From the NCBI GenBank assembly GCA_934045075.1, contig OW203724.1:23217721-23281720 (forward strand): a stretch of 64,000 nt of DNA. The letters run 5' to 3'. This DNA is from Yponomeuta sedellus. Lineage: Eukaryota; Arthropoda; Insecta; Lepidoptera; Yponomeutidae. The position numbers and the translations under genes are program-made. Position 1 is the stretch's first letter; each line of letters opens with the position of its first letter. Of the stretch, positions 28,965-38,647 are shown one piece after another. The notes beneath the pieces are model-generated. The model made no database searches. It was not told the DNA's origin and worked only from the letters and a program-made list of their open reading frames with translations.

Positions 28965-29218
28965 TCTGCTATGTGGTGTCGGCCTAGAGAATAGCACCAA
29001 CCCAATTCTTCCCGTGGGTGTCGGAAAAGGCGACTAAGGGACACAAATCGCGGGGTGGGCAGCAGCGCCCCTTGCAGTACAATTCCACCGAACTGGGATC
29101 CCCAACCCGCATGCCCAGCGTGGGGATTATGGGCATTACCCCCTATGATAGCACAACGTGGCGCTCTTTATGTGAGGACTATGTCCAGCAGTGGACTAGT
29201 ATACCCTGACGACGAAGA
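28965..29218 (+). repeat. RptB (SINE-like) copy
   Basis: Forward: TGTGGTGTCGGCCTAGAGAA, GGGCAGCAGCGCCCCTTGCA, CAGCGTGGGGATTATGGGCA, then a terminal GGCGCTCTTTATGTGAGGAC and GACGACGAAG tail. The last 60 bp resemble LINE-a ends, implying mobilisation by that LINE. Confidence 0.75.
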
Positions 29219-30317
29219 GTAAGTTTTTTGGGTTAAAAGATAAAATGAGCGTCACAGCCTGTAGTTATTAAAGCTAGTTGAAGTCGCGAATGCTATTTTT
29301 CCAACTATTTGGGTCATTTACAGTTGCTTTATCTTTACATGCTAGAAAAAGAACAGATATTGTACTAAACTAAATCTACAACTGATTACAGATAGTCACA
29401 GCATACATAGAAATGGAAAGGTACCTGTGGCGAGTATATTGCTAATTTTCAGGTTTATTGTAATTTAAAAATGAGCATAGGCAACAGTTTTTATTAGTGA
29501 ATCTGCTTGAGTAATTACGCGTTCAATGGCAAACCGTGGTTATTATGTTTTGAGAAAAAAATAATCAAAAAATTTTCTCGTAAATAACAACCAAAATCTA
29601 TAGTAGGTATATTGAGAATTTGTTTTTAATTAATAACGACCTAATAAATAATCGCGATTTGACCCGTTTAATATATAACTAAACATGGATGAAGTAATTG
29701 TTATATGGGATGTGTTGGGTAATGTTATCTTATTATATTATACAGACAGTAGAACATCAAACCCATTAATAACAAAACCAAGTTTTCACAATCATTAAAG
29801 CACTTAATCACTTAAAAGTATCTTAACACACAGACAGATCATTTTCTGCATAGCCACATTTGCTTTATCTTTTTATCTAAGCTTACACAATCTTAGTCAC
29901 AAAATCAGCCTGTATCTATTTGTGTATAACATACCGAAGTCGAAGCGATTCCCCTTAAAATTATACGAGGAAGAAGAAAAAAATCCGTCAGCCATCAACA
30001 GAAAATTACTTGAAAAAACAATAATAATTGCCACGATGTGAACCTACGCTGTCGGTATTACGTTTTATGGACCCTATAAAAATATTTGTAATGAACATAC
30101 AGTCAAGACATTCATAATAGTGGCTTGAACAAAGTAAGAACGATTTTGCGTCGTACATATTCCCATAGAGTAAATTATGTCGAATTAAAGTAAACGCTAT
30201 GCCACTTAAATGCCGTGACGAAAATGGACAATTAAGAGTTAACGATTTTTTTCTTTGATTGCCGACGATGGCTGCGCCTTAACGTAGGAAAAGCCAAGTA
30301 TTTTTGTTAACAAAACA
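29219..30317. other. Unannotated AT-rich stretch
   Basis: Only 29,628-29,695 is recognised, as a PLE-like piece (AATAATCGCGATTTGACCCG). No gene or structured repeat otherwise. Confidence 0.4.
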
Positions 30318-30575
30318 CAAACTTACGCCTGTACCCTAGAGGGGTACGCACGCCGTTTTCTGGTACTTAAAAAGTACCAGAAAACGGCGGCATTACCCTT
30401 TGCTAATACTTTGCTAATAATGTGCGAATGATACATTAGGTCAACGTACGTCCGCCTGGGACGTCTCTTACGAGCTCTTCCACACATGTTTGCTCGATGT
30501 ATTTGTTTCGTTAATCCTTCGTGCTTCATCCTCTCTACATGTCCAAATCGACGCAAAATTTCTTTCTTTCTAGTC
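30318..30575 (-). mobile_element. LINE-b fragment with foldback
   Basis: Reverse remnant with RRFGHVERMKHEGLTKQI and RPRRTYVDL blocks. At 30,351-30,389 an 18-nt perfect foldback (spacer AAA) sits at the CGCCGTTTTC / GAAAACGGCG position, replacing the normal RNRRA coding segment. Confidence 0.65.
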
Positions 30576-30589
30576 ACCAAATTTAATTT

Positions 30590-30720
30590 TCTTTCTCCAT
30601 GTAATAAAATGAAAAGGTTTTATTCAAAGGAGCGCAGAAACTGCGGCTTAGTAACGTTAAAAGTCAAACAGGGTGTCCATTTAAAAATCTCGATTGAATC
30701 TCTATTATGCACTAAAACAA
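30590..30720 (-). repeat. Dispersed repeat end
   Basis: Related to 27,080-27,190 by AAGGTTTTATTCAAAGGAGC and GCAGAAACT blocks. It lies directly beside the LINE-b fragment. Confidence 0.4.
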
Positions 30721-30867
30721 TTAAATAAAAAGTTTATTTAATTTGTACCCAAAACCAAGTATTTTACAACAAAATAAATATAAAAGTAACTGAAAACTTT
30801 TGAAGACCAATTGCTAAACAAATTTATCTAAGAGAATGTTTTTACAATCTGATCAACTTTTAACACT
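30721..30867. other. AT-rich spacer
   Basis: Nothing recognised. Confidence 0.3.
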
Positions 30868-31745
30868 ATTTTTATTTTTAATGCACTAACCCGTGCTAAG
30901 GAACAAATTTAAAAACCTATTTAGAGGCTAAAAATTTCACCCATGCCGGGATTCGAACCCGCAACCTCTGGCTATCCGTACCAGCGCTCTAACAATTGAG
31001 CCAATGGGCGACTCACGGCATCAGTGAAATTTCGAACCTCTTTACAATATTCTCTGTATTACGTACAGGCAGCGACATCTGACTTAAGCAAATTGCATTA
31101 CTTACAGCCCCGACTACCTACTTTGCAGTTAGGTTTAACATCGGAACGATATCACTGTACCCACATGATAACACTATTTTTATTTTTAATGCACTAACCC
31201 GTGCTAAGGAACAAATTAGTAGGTAGTCGGGGCTGTAAGTAATGCAATTTGCTTAAGTCAGATGTCGCTGCCTGTACGTAATACAGAGAATATTGTAAAG
31301 AGGTTCGAAATTTCACTGATGCCGTGAGTCGCCCATTGGCTCAATTGTTAGAGCGCTGGTACGGATAGCCAGAGGTTGCGGGTTCGAATCCCGGCATGGG
31401 TGAAATTTTTAGCCTCTAAATAGGTTTTTAAATTTGTTCCTTAGCACGGGTTAGTGCATTAAAAATAAAAATAGTGTTATCATGTGGGTACAGTGATATC
31501 GTTCCGATGTTAAACCTAACTGCAAAGTAGGTAGTCGGGGCTGTAAGTAATGCAATTTGCTTAAGTCAGATGTCGCTGCCTGTACGTAATACAGAGAATA
31601 TTGTAAAGAGGTTCGAAATTTCACTGATGCCGTGAGTCGCCCATTGGCTCAATTGTTAGAGCGCTGGTACGGATAGCCAGAGGTTGCGGGTTCGAATCCC
31701 GGCATGGGTGAAATTTTTAGCCTCTAAATAGGTTTTTAAATTTGA
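30868..31745. repeat. tRS array: one inverted and two tandem units of 308 bp
   Basis: A full minus-strand unit (tRNA-like domain 30,939-31,009) plus the start of another is followed by two forward units (domains 31,331-31,401 and 31,639-31,709). The forward repeat period is exactly 308 bp. All three domains share TTGTTAG in the D-arm where most copies have TTGGTAG, so the copies arose locally. Each carries box B GGTTCGAATCC. Confidence 0.9.
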
Positions 31746-32089
31746 TCAACTTTTGTGAAGCTCTATTCAAAATTTAGAATGAGTCTTTTATTTCAGTCAA
31801 AACAAAACTAAAACTCAATCAATGTGTTTCTTTCGTAACAATTTAACGAATTTATTACTAAGAATTGACAATCATAAAAAAATTCACTTGAGCGGTGGTA
31901 GCAAAGCGATAGATTTTTTTTTTTGGGTATTTCACAAAACTGAGCGTTACATCGGCAAAACATATGAAAAATACTATAATATCTAGCTACAATGTACATT
32001 CTGCTGAATGTAAACACAACATGCATAAATAAGCTCTCGGCAATAACACTAACTTCTAACATTACAAGAATTCAAAAAAGATCTCCTCC
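31746..32089. other. Unannotated AT-rich spacer
   Basis: No gene or repeat recognised. An 84-codon minus-strand frame (31,808-32,062) shows nothing familiar. Confidence 0.35.
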
Positions 32090-32365
32090 GACCACGTGAA
32101 TGTTAGATCGCCTCACATTGAGGAGGCCGTGGGTTCGAATCACGACACTGACTTTGTTTTCTAAGTTAAATGCATTTGTGACGTTGTTGCGATCAATAGC
32201 TAACTATAAAGGAAAGGGAAAGAAAAATATCGTGAGGAAACAGTGTCTGATGTGTTCACGGACCTTGAAACTGCCAATCCGCGGTGGGCACGCGTGATGA
32301 CTAGGCCCACGTTCTCTCTAAGCGAAAACCTGTGCCCTGCTCTGAGATGTGTACAGGTTAAATAA
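32090..32365 (+). mobile_element. S2-type SINE, degenerate head
   Basis: Head with GTGGGTTCGAATCACGAC (box B variant), body TTTGTTTTCTAAGTTAAATG and AATATCGTGAGGAAACAGTG, and tail GGTGGGCACGCGTGATGACT to TGTGCCCTGCTCTGAGATG. The body carries a short insertion near 32,190. Confidence 0.65.
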
Positions 32366-32547
32366 AAAATGTCACTCAGTGCTCATATAAAGTGTTGTTT
32401 CCACTGAGCACGCTTTTAAGTGCGAAATCTAAGACGACGTTCGAATGTTTTGTTTCTCAACTCGACACCGTTTTTAAGAGAAAAGAAGAAGTAAGAGCGC
32501 TTTATTAATATGAATCTAAGTGCTAGAAAGAAAAGAAAGAGTCCTAA

Positions 32548-32867
32548 GTCCTGAAAGAGGATGTAGTGACTAGAATTGAGAAAGGAATGTTGCGTTGGTT
32601 TGGACGTGTGGAGAGGATGAAGGAAGAAAGATTGACGAAACAAATATTGCGAATGTGAGTGGAAGGGTTGGTAAGGGTCGTCCCAGGCGGACATACATAG
32701 ACCAGATAGGGGATGTATTAGCAAAGGGAAAGATAAAAAGTACCCGGAACCGGCGTGCGTGCATGCAACGACTTATGAACGTTGATGAAGCGAAGGTGAT
32801 CTGTCAGGATCGTGGCAAGTGGCAGTCCCTGGTCTCTGCCTACCCCTCTGGGATACAGGCGTGAGGT
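32548..32867 (+). mobile_element. LINE-b 3' end, best-preserved copy
   Basis: Encodes the end of a non-LTR ORF2: [19 protein letters not shown], then after a frame break [38 protein letters not shown] and [15 protein letters not shown]. It passes directly into (TATG)n after GCGTGAGGTTATG. It is 5'-truncated. I recognise the C-terminal layout of a LINE reverse transcriptase but cannot assign the clade securely. Confidence 0.7.
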
Positions 32868-33071
32868 TATGTATGTATGTATGTATGTATGTATGTATGT
32901 ATGTATGTATGTATGTATGTATGTATGTATGTATGTATGTATGTATGTATGTATGTATGTATGTATGTATGTATGTATGTATGTATGTATGTATGTATGT
33001 ATGTATGTATGTATGTATGTATGTATGTATGTATGTATGTATGTATGTATGTATGTATGTATGTATGTATG

Positions 33072-33101
<30 letters not shown>
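32868..33101 (+). repeat. (TATG)n microsatellite, about 58 units
   Basis: An uninterrupted tetranucleotide run of about 234 bp. It begins exactly at the LINE-b 3' end, so it probably grew from the element's 3' tail. The repeated YVCM-type open frames in it are artefacts of the repeat. Confidence 0.97.
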
Positions 33102-33102
<1 letters not shown>

Positions 33103-33597
33103 GTGCTAGAATAGCATAACCCCTTCTATTTTATTTTATAGCCATGTAACAGTTAGCTACTTAGGTGGATAATGCCACGCGGGCACTAAAATAATAATTG
33201 AAAAGCTTACTTTGTAGTGTGAGCCTAACCAAGACCACTTTGTGAGTAGCGGTTGCATAATATCATTTGGAACTTCTACTAAATCGATCTTAATTAAACT
33301 TTGTCCGCGTAAAAGTCTCAATTAATTACGTACACTATGGTTTCCTTTTACTTAACAGGCTATCTTATTTGTGCTTTTAATAAAAGTATTTAGTGGCCTA
33401 TTACACCGATCTTCACTTTAACCCGAACCTTAGGGAAAAGGAAACACTATTATAAAAGCATTTCGAGGGTGGGAGGGACACTACATTTTGCCTATGACAA
33501 GCTTAGAATTATATAATTAACTTTGTGTTCTACCTTACGTACACATGTGAATGTGTACTGGCAAACAACTAGCGCACTATGATAGAAAACATCGTAA
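33102..33597. other. Unannotated spacer
   Basis: No gene or matched repeat. Confidence 0.35.
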
Positions 33598-33655
33598 TAA
33601 AATTATACTATTTTTATTTTTAATGCACTTACCCGTGCTAATAGGTTTTTAAATC
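33598..33655 (-). repeat. tRS tail fragment with internal deletion
   Basis: ATACTATTTTTATTTTTAAT to CCCGTGCTAA, joined directly to TAGGTTTTTAAAT. The tail's inner part and the tRNA-like domain are missing. Confidence 0.6.
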
Positions 33656-33659
33656 GTAA

Positions 33660-33800
33660 TAAAACCCGAGTGCCTGAGGTGTTAGCATACGTGAGTGCTT
33701 GAAATTGTCATTCTTCATTGGGCTCGGGTGTTGATTAATTTCATAATCTCTTTCTGAGGAAAGGTGTGTGCCTAAAGTGGGACTTATATAGACTGCGTAA
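33660..33800 (+). mobile_element. S2 SINE 3' half
   Basis: Forward body and tail without head: CCCGAGTGCCTGAGGTGTTA, TTGAAATTGTCATTCTTCAT, and a degenerate GGGACTTATATAGAC end. Confidence 0.55.
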
Positions 33801-34225
33801 TATAAACCTAGGATTAGTTAGTCTTAGACTAAATATGATGTGGTGTAAAACGGCTTGGAGTTACAATTTAGCTACACGTAATTCTCGGCTCTGTGAGCCT
33901 AGGCAAGTTTTGTCCATAAAATAAATTTTATAGCTTCTTTTACGAGTTCAATAAAATCTTTCGCCCCCCGATATCCTATAAATAAGATAGTTAATTCAGA
34001 AGTTCTCAAATAATGCTCGCATGCGTTATATATTATTTAAGCCTTAAAAACGTAGGTTTTGCACCTTGATTCTTGTGGGAATCGAATTTCAATTTTACGA
34101 ACTTAACGCTAGACCACTGAGACAGTTAATTGTCATTTGTCTCTTCGTTTTTGTATTTCCAAATGGTAGGTAAGTAGGTATACACATAGTATGTGTGATT
34201 ATGTCAGATTAATATAAAATAATTC
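33801..34225. other. Unannotated AT-rich spacer
   Basis: Nothing recognised apart from short A/T runs. Confidence 0.35.
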
Positions 34226-34322
34226 CTCCACCAATCCGGACTTCCCTCGTGATGGCCTACTATACCTTCCTTAGGGAAGAGACCCGTGTCTCTCAGTGGG
34301 AACATAATAAAATGGGTTGATA
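34226..34322 (-). repeat. RptA 5' fragment, diverged
   Basis: Reverse match to the first 100 bp of RptA (TCCTCCACCAATCCGGACTT to ATGGGTTGATAATG). One of the more diverged copies. Confidence 0.55.
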
Positions 34323-34484
34323 ATGACGATGATGAATATAAAATAATTATTAATGTAACCTCGTTTTTAATGTTTGTATCGCCACATCAAGGATTGGGTG
34401 CTAGAGATTTCTGGTGAAATAATTTGGCCGTGCACACTTTTTTAATTTGTAAATTTAGTGTTTTTTGTATGTATTTAATGTTGT

Positions 34485-34892
34485 GCAATCACCCTAATAT
34501 TATAAAGGGGAAAGTTGGTGAGTTATGTTTCTTACTTCTTCACGTCTAAGCGGCTGGAGCGATTTTAATAAAATTAGGTATGGAGTTAGCTGACACCCTG
34601 AATTAACGCATAGGCTACGTGGAATTTTAGTCCGAATTTACTTACGGGTGTTGTTATATCGGAAGAGTCCGACCAGGTGAGCAACCGTGTGTGAGACGAG
34701 CAACCATGATTAAGCTCTGCGAATCGAAACCTGGTCGGACTCTTCCGATATAACCGGACTAAAAGTCTACAATGTGTTGTGCTTACGAAAGTTTTAGTTC
34801 AAAAACATAGGCTACGTTTTATTGCGGGAAAATATTTTATTCCCATAGGAAAATCGATAAGCCGCGGGTAACAACACGGGTCACAGCTAGTA
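34485..34892 (+). mobile_element. Helitron-like non-autonomous element with internal foldback
   Basis: Starts near CACCCTAATATTATAAAGGG and ends GGGTAACAACACGGGTCACA then GCTAG, i.e. a short GC-rich region followed by CTAG, fitting the Helitron CTRR terminus. Inside, 34,653-34,678 and 34,729-34,754 are perfect 26-nt inverses with a 50-nt loop. An outer TTTTAGTCCG/CGGACTAAAA pair extends the stem. The ATAGGCTACG segment is present twice, on either side of the foldback. Confidence 0.5.
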
Positions 34893-34983
34893 AAGTATGA
34901 CGCGTAGTACAAACTATACATTATCAAGAACAAAGTATTAAGTAATCAACCCATTCTCTTTGATGGATCACATTAGCAGTAAA

Positions 34984-35009
34984 AAATAAATAAATAAATA
35001 AATAAATAA
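34984..35009. repeat. (AAAT)n microsatellite
   Basis: Six uninterrupted AAAT units; otherwise 34,893-35,059 shows nothing recognised. Confidence 0.85.
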
Positions 35010-35059
35010 AATAAAACCATTTGCCAAAGAACTATGGTGACGGACATGGCTTATAAAAT

Positions 35060-35312
35060 GCGCTGCTGTGTGGTGTTGGCCTGGAGAATAGCACCAACCC
35101 AATTCTTCCCGCGGGTGTTGTAAAAGGCGTCTAAGGGATACAAACCGGGGGGTGGGCAGCAGCGCCCCTTGCAGTACAATTCCACCGAACTGCAATCCCC
35201 AAACCGCATGCTCAACGTGGGGATTATGGGCACTACCCCCTATGACAGCACAACGTGGCGCTCTTTAGGGGAGGGCTATGTCCAGCAGTGGACTAGTATA
35301 GCTTGACGACGA
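35060..35312 (+). repeat. RptB copy
   Basis: Forward RptB, full-length, ending TCCAGCAGTGGACTAGTATA and GCTTGACGACGA. Very similar to 28,965-29,218 and 51,353-51,632. Confidence 0.75.
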
Positions 35313-35332
35313 TTACGAACCGATGGTAAGTG

Positions 35333-35480
35333 GAGTACAAAAGTTCTGGAATGGAGACCACGAACTGGCAGACGCAGCGTAGGACGTCCACCAGCTTGCT
35401 GGACGGACGATCTGACGAGGATGACTGGCAGCGGCTGGTTGAGGATGGGCAAGGACAGAGAGACGTGGACTGACCGATTG
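35333..35480 (+). mobile_element. LINE-a C-terminal fragment
   Basis: Encodes VLEWRPRTGRRSVGRPPAC, then after a frame shift WTDDLTRMTGSGW and KDRETW. This is the RTE-like ORF2 end, cut before the final QQW. It directly follows RptB. Confidence 0.6.
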
Positions 35481-35519
35481 AATTCCACCGACTAAATTTT
35501 TCTTACGCCGCCGCCGCCT

Positions 35520-35777
35520 AACTATAACCTGTCCAATTTTACTGCAGTCGGTTAAAATCAAAGTACCAATAAACATATTCAACACTGATGAAGTTATTAA
35601 ACTCGAAGCATTATCATTCGTGAATGCGAACACTAGGAATAAATTGCTCGCCGGCTTCACATCTACGCTTAATTGATAATGTATACCCAAAAGATATAAT
35701 GGTATAAACAAATTGTTCGCAATTCTCAAACGGCCGACTTGATTTATTTTTCTGTCTTTACTGTATCTGCGTGCCAA
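35520..35777 (-). other. Unrecognised open frame, about 86 codons
   Basis: A minus-strand ATG frame, MARRYSKDRKINQVGRLRIA onward, is hydrophobic in the middle (FIPLYLLGIHYQL) and reaches an Arg-rich CGGCGGCGGCG repeat near 35,508, after which it is LINE antisense. It starts right beside the A-tail of a LINE. I see no domain or splice support, so it is probably chance or debris. Confidence 0.2.
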
Positions 35778-35785
35778 ATTGGATG

Positions 35786-36165
35786 TTTTTTTTTAATTTA
35801 TATATTTATTCACTGTAAACAATGCAAGATTACAATTTTTATCTTACTAAATTAACATTATCATCTATACAACTAAAATTATCGATAATAATATTTTATG
35901 TCTACAGACTACTTAACAGAAAACGCTTAAGCATATTTTTAAATTGTGCTTTTCTGAGGTGCTTATTACATAATTCCTCTGGGAGGCTTTTGTAAATTGC
36001 AGGTACCAAACAATTACTTAGCCTAGATCCATAATAATTTGTGTATTTAGGGATTGCAAATTTGACCTGTTTTCGTTTAGATGTAAATCGTGGGTTAACC
36101 AAGGTTTGCCACTTGTCACTATTCGTCGTCGTAGTACCGGTTGGACAACCTGTAACATAGAAAAA
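35786..36165 (-). mobile_element. LINE-d 3' end with poly(A)
   Basis: Minus-strand coding end with KFAIPKYTNYYGSRL and the NCLVPAIYKSLPEELCN block ending FLLSSL-stop (35,902-36,102). A 120-bp 3' UTR, GTGAATAAATATATAAATTA and an A9 tail at 35,786-35,794 follow. The N-SLPEEL pattern is typical of jockey/CR1-type ORF2 ends. 5'-truncated. Confidence 0.65.
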
Positions 36166-36175
36166 AATGACTTAA

Positions 36176-36280
36176 ACTCGCACATAATCCCGTAGGGGTA
36201 GGCATAGACCAGGATCTGCGACTTGCCACGACCCTGACAGATCTCTTTCGCTTCAACAACATACGCAACATCGCTTGTCA
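36176..36280 (-). mobile_element. LINE-b terminal fragment
   Basis: Reverse remnant encoding a decayed VEAKEICQGRGKSQILVYAYP end. It lacks the microsatellite tail. Confidence 0.5.
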
Positions 36281-36714
36281 AAAATTACACAGAACGCTTA
36301 TCAAAAAGTCATCGTCCATGGTTCTAAGGCTTAAGCCTTAATTTTCTCCGAAGGAGAAAAAGTGAGAGAGACGATTATTAAGACGCGTGACCGCTACAGA
36401 TTGGTGATTTCAAAGCGCTAAAACAAATTTCTCAGGTTGCCTTAAGGCGCTTTGGGGTGCTAACTAGCGCCACCAATGGAATAAAATTTGTAACTTGTTT
36501 TATAAAACTTTTTTTTTTTAACAACCTTTTTTTTAAATAAATATCAATAATCTTGATATCTGTGATAACTATTTTTAGAACTTTAGGACTTTTTTTCATT
36601 GTTGGCGCTTGTAAGTACTTCACAACGCCTTAAGATGTTATCTTAATCGTTAAGAAGGGGTATTTCTACTAAAATTTTGTGTATTTATTAAGGGAAGCCA
36701 ACAGGCTACATATC
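36281..36714. other. Unannotated stretch
   Basis: 36,350-36,425 is a weak reverse S2-like piece (CGTGACCGCTACAGATTGGT). AAGGCTTAAGCCTT at 36,327-36,340 is a perfect 14-nt palindrome. Otherwise AT-rich with no gene. Confidence 0.35.
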
Positions 36715-36825
36715 ATTATATTTATTTTTAATGCACTAACCCGTGCTAAGGACAATTTTAAAAACCTATTAGAAGGCTAAAAATTCCACCTCTGCTGGGA
36801 TTCGAACCCACGACCTCTTTAAAAT
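36715..36825 (-). repeat. tRS fragment
   Basis: Tail plus 3' half of the tRNA-like domain (GCTGGGATTCGAACCCACGA, box B retained). Cut off before the anticodon arm. Confidence 0.6.
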
Positions 36826-36909
36826 TACGTCACCCATTTTTCAGATTTCCTTGATATTTTGGCATAACCATAGTGGTTATATACTCTTTGGGCATAACTA
36901 CTTCACGTT

Positions 36910-37045
36910 TCATCTAGACCGGACTAAATAAATCGTCCTTTACCTGCTTATCCTGTTTTTTACCAAGTTTTCTGTTTATATTAAAAATAAAACAATAAAA
37001 CATATAATAAATAAAACACACACATGAAGTCGTTCCAGTTTTATT
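36910..37045 (+). repeat. Unclassified repeat, inverted partner at 37,755-37,872
   Basis: CCTTTACCTGCTTATCCTG through AATAAAAC to GAAGTCGTTCCAGT. The same order is found inverted at 37,755-37,872, and pieces recur at 37,445-37,500 and 37,990-38,030. MITE1 and S1 copies lie between them, so this looks like an older element split by insertions. Confidence 0.45.
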
Positions 37046-37100
37046 ATTTATAAAAGACTTTTCAACACCACCGACGACGAATAGTGGCTAGTGGCAAGCT

Positions 37101-37406
37101 CAGAGTGCTAAGTGCGAGTTTTTTAACTACTCGATCGCGTTAACGTTAACTCATATTTCTATGGCATCGAGGAAGCGCCACCTAGCGACAAGTATGGAAA
37201 TTAAAATTGCTGAGTGCGAGATGTAATGGTTTACGTTGAGAAGTGAACACGTTTACCAGCCAAAACACGAATAAACGCAAGTGCGAGTTGTAACAGCGTT
37301 TTGCCAGTTCGAACGGTCAACTTACTCATACTCACTCCTCAATGCTCGATTAACGCTGTAGTAAAGTTATTCGATTGGATCTGTCAAACTCGCATTAAGC
37401 ACTCTG
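37101..37406 (+). mobile_element. MITE1 copy 1
   Basis: 306 bp with 21-nt terminal inverted repeats (CAGAGTGCTAAGTGCGAGTTT, left; two mismatches at the right). The interior matches 48,753-49,063 and 57,297-57,607 throughout. No coding capacity and no clear target duplication seen. Confidence 0.8.
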
Positions 37407-37500
37407 GTGGACTCACGATTCCACTAGACCGCACTAGATTAATCGCCCTTTACCTGCTTATTCTGTTTTCTATAAAATTTTTCTGTTTATCTTGAAATGT

Positions 37501-37710
37501 AGTAGATTTTTTTTTTTTACATTTACATACTGGCACATACATTGCTTCTGGCCCCACACTAGGATACCCTGTGTCGTGGGAACCAGAAACAACTTCATCA
37601 CAAACATGTAAACATCCAGGACCTGGGTTTTTTTTTTGTTCCCAGCCGGGATTCGAACCCGGGACCTCTTGCATGGTAGGCAGACGCGCTACCGTTACGC
37701 CACAGAGGTC
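37501..37710 (-). mobile_element. S1 tRNA-derived SINE
   Basis: Reverse, nearly full: tail at left, tRNA head at right ending GCGCTACCGTTACGCCACAG. Box A and box B are intact on the minus strand. Very similar to 7482-7678. Confidence 0.75.
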
Positions 37711-37754
37711 ATCATATAAATAAGATAAATAAATAAATAATCTTTGTTACATAA

Positions 37755-37872
37755 TAGAAACTGGAACGACTTCAGGTGTTGTTTTATTTGTAGATTAGAA
37801 GTACAATAAAACAAAAAAACTGGATAAAAACGGATAAGCAGGTAAAATAGTCAGATCTGGTCGAAGGGTAAA
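37755..37872 (-). repeat. Inverted partner of 36,910-37,045
   Basis: GAAACTGGAACGACTTCAGG through AAAACGGATAAGCAGGTAAA. See the partner entry. Confidence 0.4.
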
Positions 37873-38041
37873 GTAGTAGTGATGAAAAATGAGGGAAATC
37901 GAAGAATGTGTGACGTAATTTAAATATTTGAAAATGATAGATAGAAAAAGAAATGAAAATGGTGTAAAGAGGTTTGCACCGTTACAATCTTTATAAATAA
38001 CACAAAGTTGAAGTCGTTCCAGTTTATTATTTATAATACGT

Positions 38042-38043
38042 TC

Positions 38044-38099
<56 letters not shown>

Positions 38100-38215
38100 A
38101 TATTCTTTATTGTACACAGAAATTACAGTAACAGAACTTATATAAAAATATAGTACAAATGGCGGCCTTATTACTAAAAGCAATATCTTCCAGGCAACCA
38201 TAGACGGAAACATGA
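38042..38215 (-). mobile_element. LINE-c 3' end with (GATA)n tail
   Basis: About 13 GATA units at 38,044-38,098, then GAATATTCTTTATTGTACAC and GGCGGCCTTATTACTAAAAG up to TCTTCCAGGCAACC. The tail is the longest of this family here. Confidence 0.75.
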
Positions 38216-38647
38216 AAGAAATTAGAGACGGGTAGTCGGTGCAATACAGAAATAGTGAAATTAGGAATTCAACGAAATTTATATAAACTTACTTAGTTCT
38301 ACAACTTCACAAGTAGAATAGTTGGATTTGAAGAGTTTGAACGCTAATTTTGAATGTTTTAACTTAACGGAAGTGAAATGCGAGAATCGCAAATGTCGTG
38401 ACTAAAGTTAAACCAGTCCGCCAATTTTAACGAGGCTTCTAGGACAATCCAGTTAATATTAACGAAACATTAAAACTGTTTCTTAGTAATTTGTACACAT
38501 TTTTATTATTGCTAATTACTTTCGAGATAGCTGCCTGAGATAAACGTTTAGATATGGCCGTTTTTTTCTTTGGTGGTCAAGTGATAATTCGGTTTATTTG
38601 TCTGCAAAAAACTACGAGCGTTAATTGAATATCCAATTCAAATAAAT
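38216..38647. other. Unannotated spacer
   Basis: No gene or repeat recognised. Confidence 0.35.

Noticed and set aside
30868..31745. CRISPR-like array
   Set aside because: The repeats are 308 bp with no short repeat-spacer pattern, and the genome is eukaryotic.
32812..33119. Long open frames coding YVCM repeats
   Set aside because: They are translations of the (TATG)n microsatellite in three frames.
35313..35519. Extension of the 154-codon minus-strand frame past the Arg-rich run
   Set aside because: This part is antisense to an RTE-like LINE fragment, so only the upstream section was mentioned, at low confidence.
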